Positions 62,923 to 64,000 of a DNA stretch of 64,000 nt are shown piece after piece. The position numbers and the translations under genes are program-made. This DNA comes from Brassica napus (lineage: Eukaryota; Streptophyta; Magnoliopsida; Brassicales; Brassicaceae). A model generated the notes under the pieces. It saw only the letters and a list, made by a program, of their open reading frames with translations, had not been told where the DNA came from and searched no databases. The stretch's first letter is position 1; every line of letters starts with the position of its first letter. The DNA is taken from contig NC_063450.1 of the NCBI RefSeq assembly GCF_020379485.1, positions 44,606,681 through 44,670,680 of the forward strand, in the 5' to 3' direction.

Positions 62923-63420
62923 TGCGGTTATAGATCTGAAAAAATAAACGTGAAACGGTGAGAATGAGTAAATTGATAGAGACAACGTTTTATGTTCATC
63001 TTTTCCTCGAGATTGATGACTTAGCGGCGTTAGGGTTTACAGAGAAACGGCGCTAAGGTTTACAGAGAAGAAGCGGCGGCGCTAGGGTTTAGAAGAAGCG
63101 GCGGCGCTAGTGTTTAGAGGAAGCGGCGGTGAGAACGTTGGTGACCACGGTGGCGAGGGCGACGGTTTGTTCGGAAATAGTGGAAGCGGCGGCGCTAGGG
63201 TTTAGAGGAATCGGCGGCGCTAGGGTTTAGAGGAATCGGCGGCGCTAGGGTTAGAAGAAGCTGCGGCGACAACGGTGAGAATGAAGTGAGATAGATAGCT
63301 GACGTTGAGAACGATGGTTTGTTCGGAAATCGTGGGAATTCGAAATCGCCTTTGAGAGAGAACTGTTAGGGTTTCTGAATTTCGCGAAAAATGAAACAAA
63401 AAAAAAAAAAATCACCTTAT
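62923..63420 (-). promoter_or_regulatory. Leader/promoter of the Ulp1-like gene with telo-box-like repeats
   Basis: At 63020-63260 the plus strand repeats GGCGGCGCTAGGGTTTAGAG about six times. On the minus strand these are AAACCCTAGCGCCGCC units; AAACCCTA is the plant telo-box found in promoters and leaders of growth genes. Position upstream of the ATG suits a transcribed leader or proximal promoter. Confidence 0.5.
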
Positions 63421-63479
63421 ATATTGGGTAAATAATCCGGTTAGCTTTAAAAGTACATTGGTAAACTTTAAGGTTTGGT

Positions 63480-64000
63480 CCGGTTTAGACGACTTATTCT
63501 GGCTGATAATGTACAACAGACGACTTAATATTTAGTCGTCTGTTTTCAGACGACAAAATATTAAGTCGTCCTAGACCCTAAAATGAACCCCTAAACTAAA
63601 ATGACTAGATTAACTAACTAACCACGTTATAAAATCAAATTATACTTAAATAGTGTTTACTATACACAGAAATGAACACGCATAAGTAATTTTAAAAATT
63701 TTCAAAAACGGTTTTAATGCTTTCCAAAATCTAACCCTAAGAACACATACAATACTACAACATATGTTGATGAAACATAAACTAAAGAATATCATGACTC
63801 ACTACTTTCACTCATCTATGCTGAAAACAATTGAAATTTGTTATATCTTAATTTATACCTCCTAAGACATATGTTAATTACATAATTCCCATTTTTCACT
63901 TATCAAAATATTTTTTACAAAAATTTTAAATTATGTTTAAGACTAACTGTCCAGACGACTTTCAGTTAAGTCGTCTGGACGACTTATTTTCAAGTCGTCT
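63480..64000. repeat. Right-hand AAGTCGTC palindromes, continuing past the window
   Basis: Palindromes at about 63485-63570 and again from 63950 to 64000, separated by AT-rich DNA (63580-63940) with no gene. The element is therefore not closed within the window. Confidence 0.75.

Larger units (their letters stand above)
54600..64000. mobile_element. Large Kaonashi-type MULE (transposase plus ULP1-like gene), right end beyond the window
   Basis: Combines a mudrA-type transposase (plus) with a convergent DUF1985/Ulp1 protease gene (minus), the gene pairing known for KI-MULEs in Brassicaceae. Everything between about 55.2 kb and the window end is littered with the AAGTCGTC palindrome. The left boundary is uncertain (54.2-55.2 kb) and no terminal inverted repeat was found, in line with KI-MULEs lacking TIRs. 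The array is still running at position 64000. Confidence 0.7.

Overview
This window is plant nuclear DNA, most likely from a Brassica or a close Brassicaceae relative. The genes have introns with GT-AG borders and the intergenic DNA is AT-rich. The gene content and order match Arabidopsis chromosome 5 around At5g23110 to At5g23190, recognised from protein sequence: CYP86B1, kinase At5g23170, HUA2, CLPP2, a LysM protein, HCF136 and a giant sacsin-like RING protein. No database search was run, so species and orthology are inferred from recall.

Layout. 1-806 holds the 5' part of a small conserved plant gene on the minus strand, cut by the window edge. CYP86B1 (2341-4666, plus) and a cytoplasmic-type kinase (6826-7848, plus) follow, separated by a LINE 3' remnant inside a 240-bp direct repeat. 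HUA2 (15840-10514, minus) has eleven exons but carries an extra base at the start of its CID domain that truncates the predicted protein. Helitrons occupy much of 17.4-24.0 kb; the largest carries a decayed RPA/DUF223 OB-fold gene. A compact minus-strand block runs from 24.5 to 48.1 kb: CLPP2 (with a solo-LTR-like insert in its intron), LysM, HCF136 and a 13-exon sacsin-like gene of about 4693 codons.

From 48 kb to the end the window is repeat-dominated: a 940-bp element with 9-bp target duplications and an internal minisatellite, reverse-oriented Helitron sequence with a 735-bp tandem duplication, and then a large Kaonashi-type MULE from about 55 kb past the window edge. That MULE carries a frameshifted mudrA-type transposase (plus) and a convergent six-exon DUF1985/Ulp1-protease gene (minus). 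Both are embedded in hundreds of copies of an AAGTCGTC palindrome. All five introns of the Ulp1-like gene, at least in part, and both flanks carry the motif, and a near-perfect 275-bp inverted repeat sits just upstream of the transposase.

The host genes are unrelated housekeeping or developmental functions (suberin lipid synthesis, signalling, flowering and RNA processing, mitochondrial proteolysis, photosystem II assembly). Their proximity is ancestral synteny, not a pathway. The MULE is the only multi-gene functional unit of its own.
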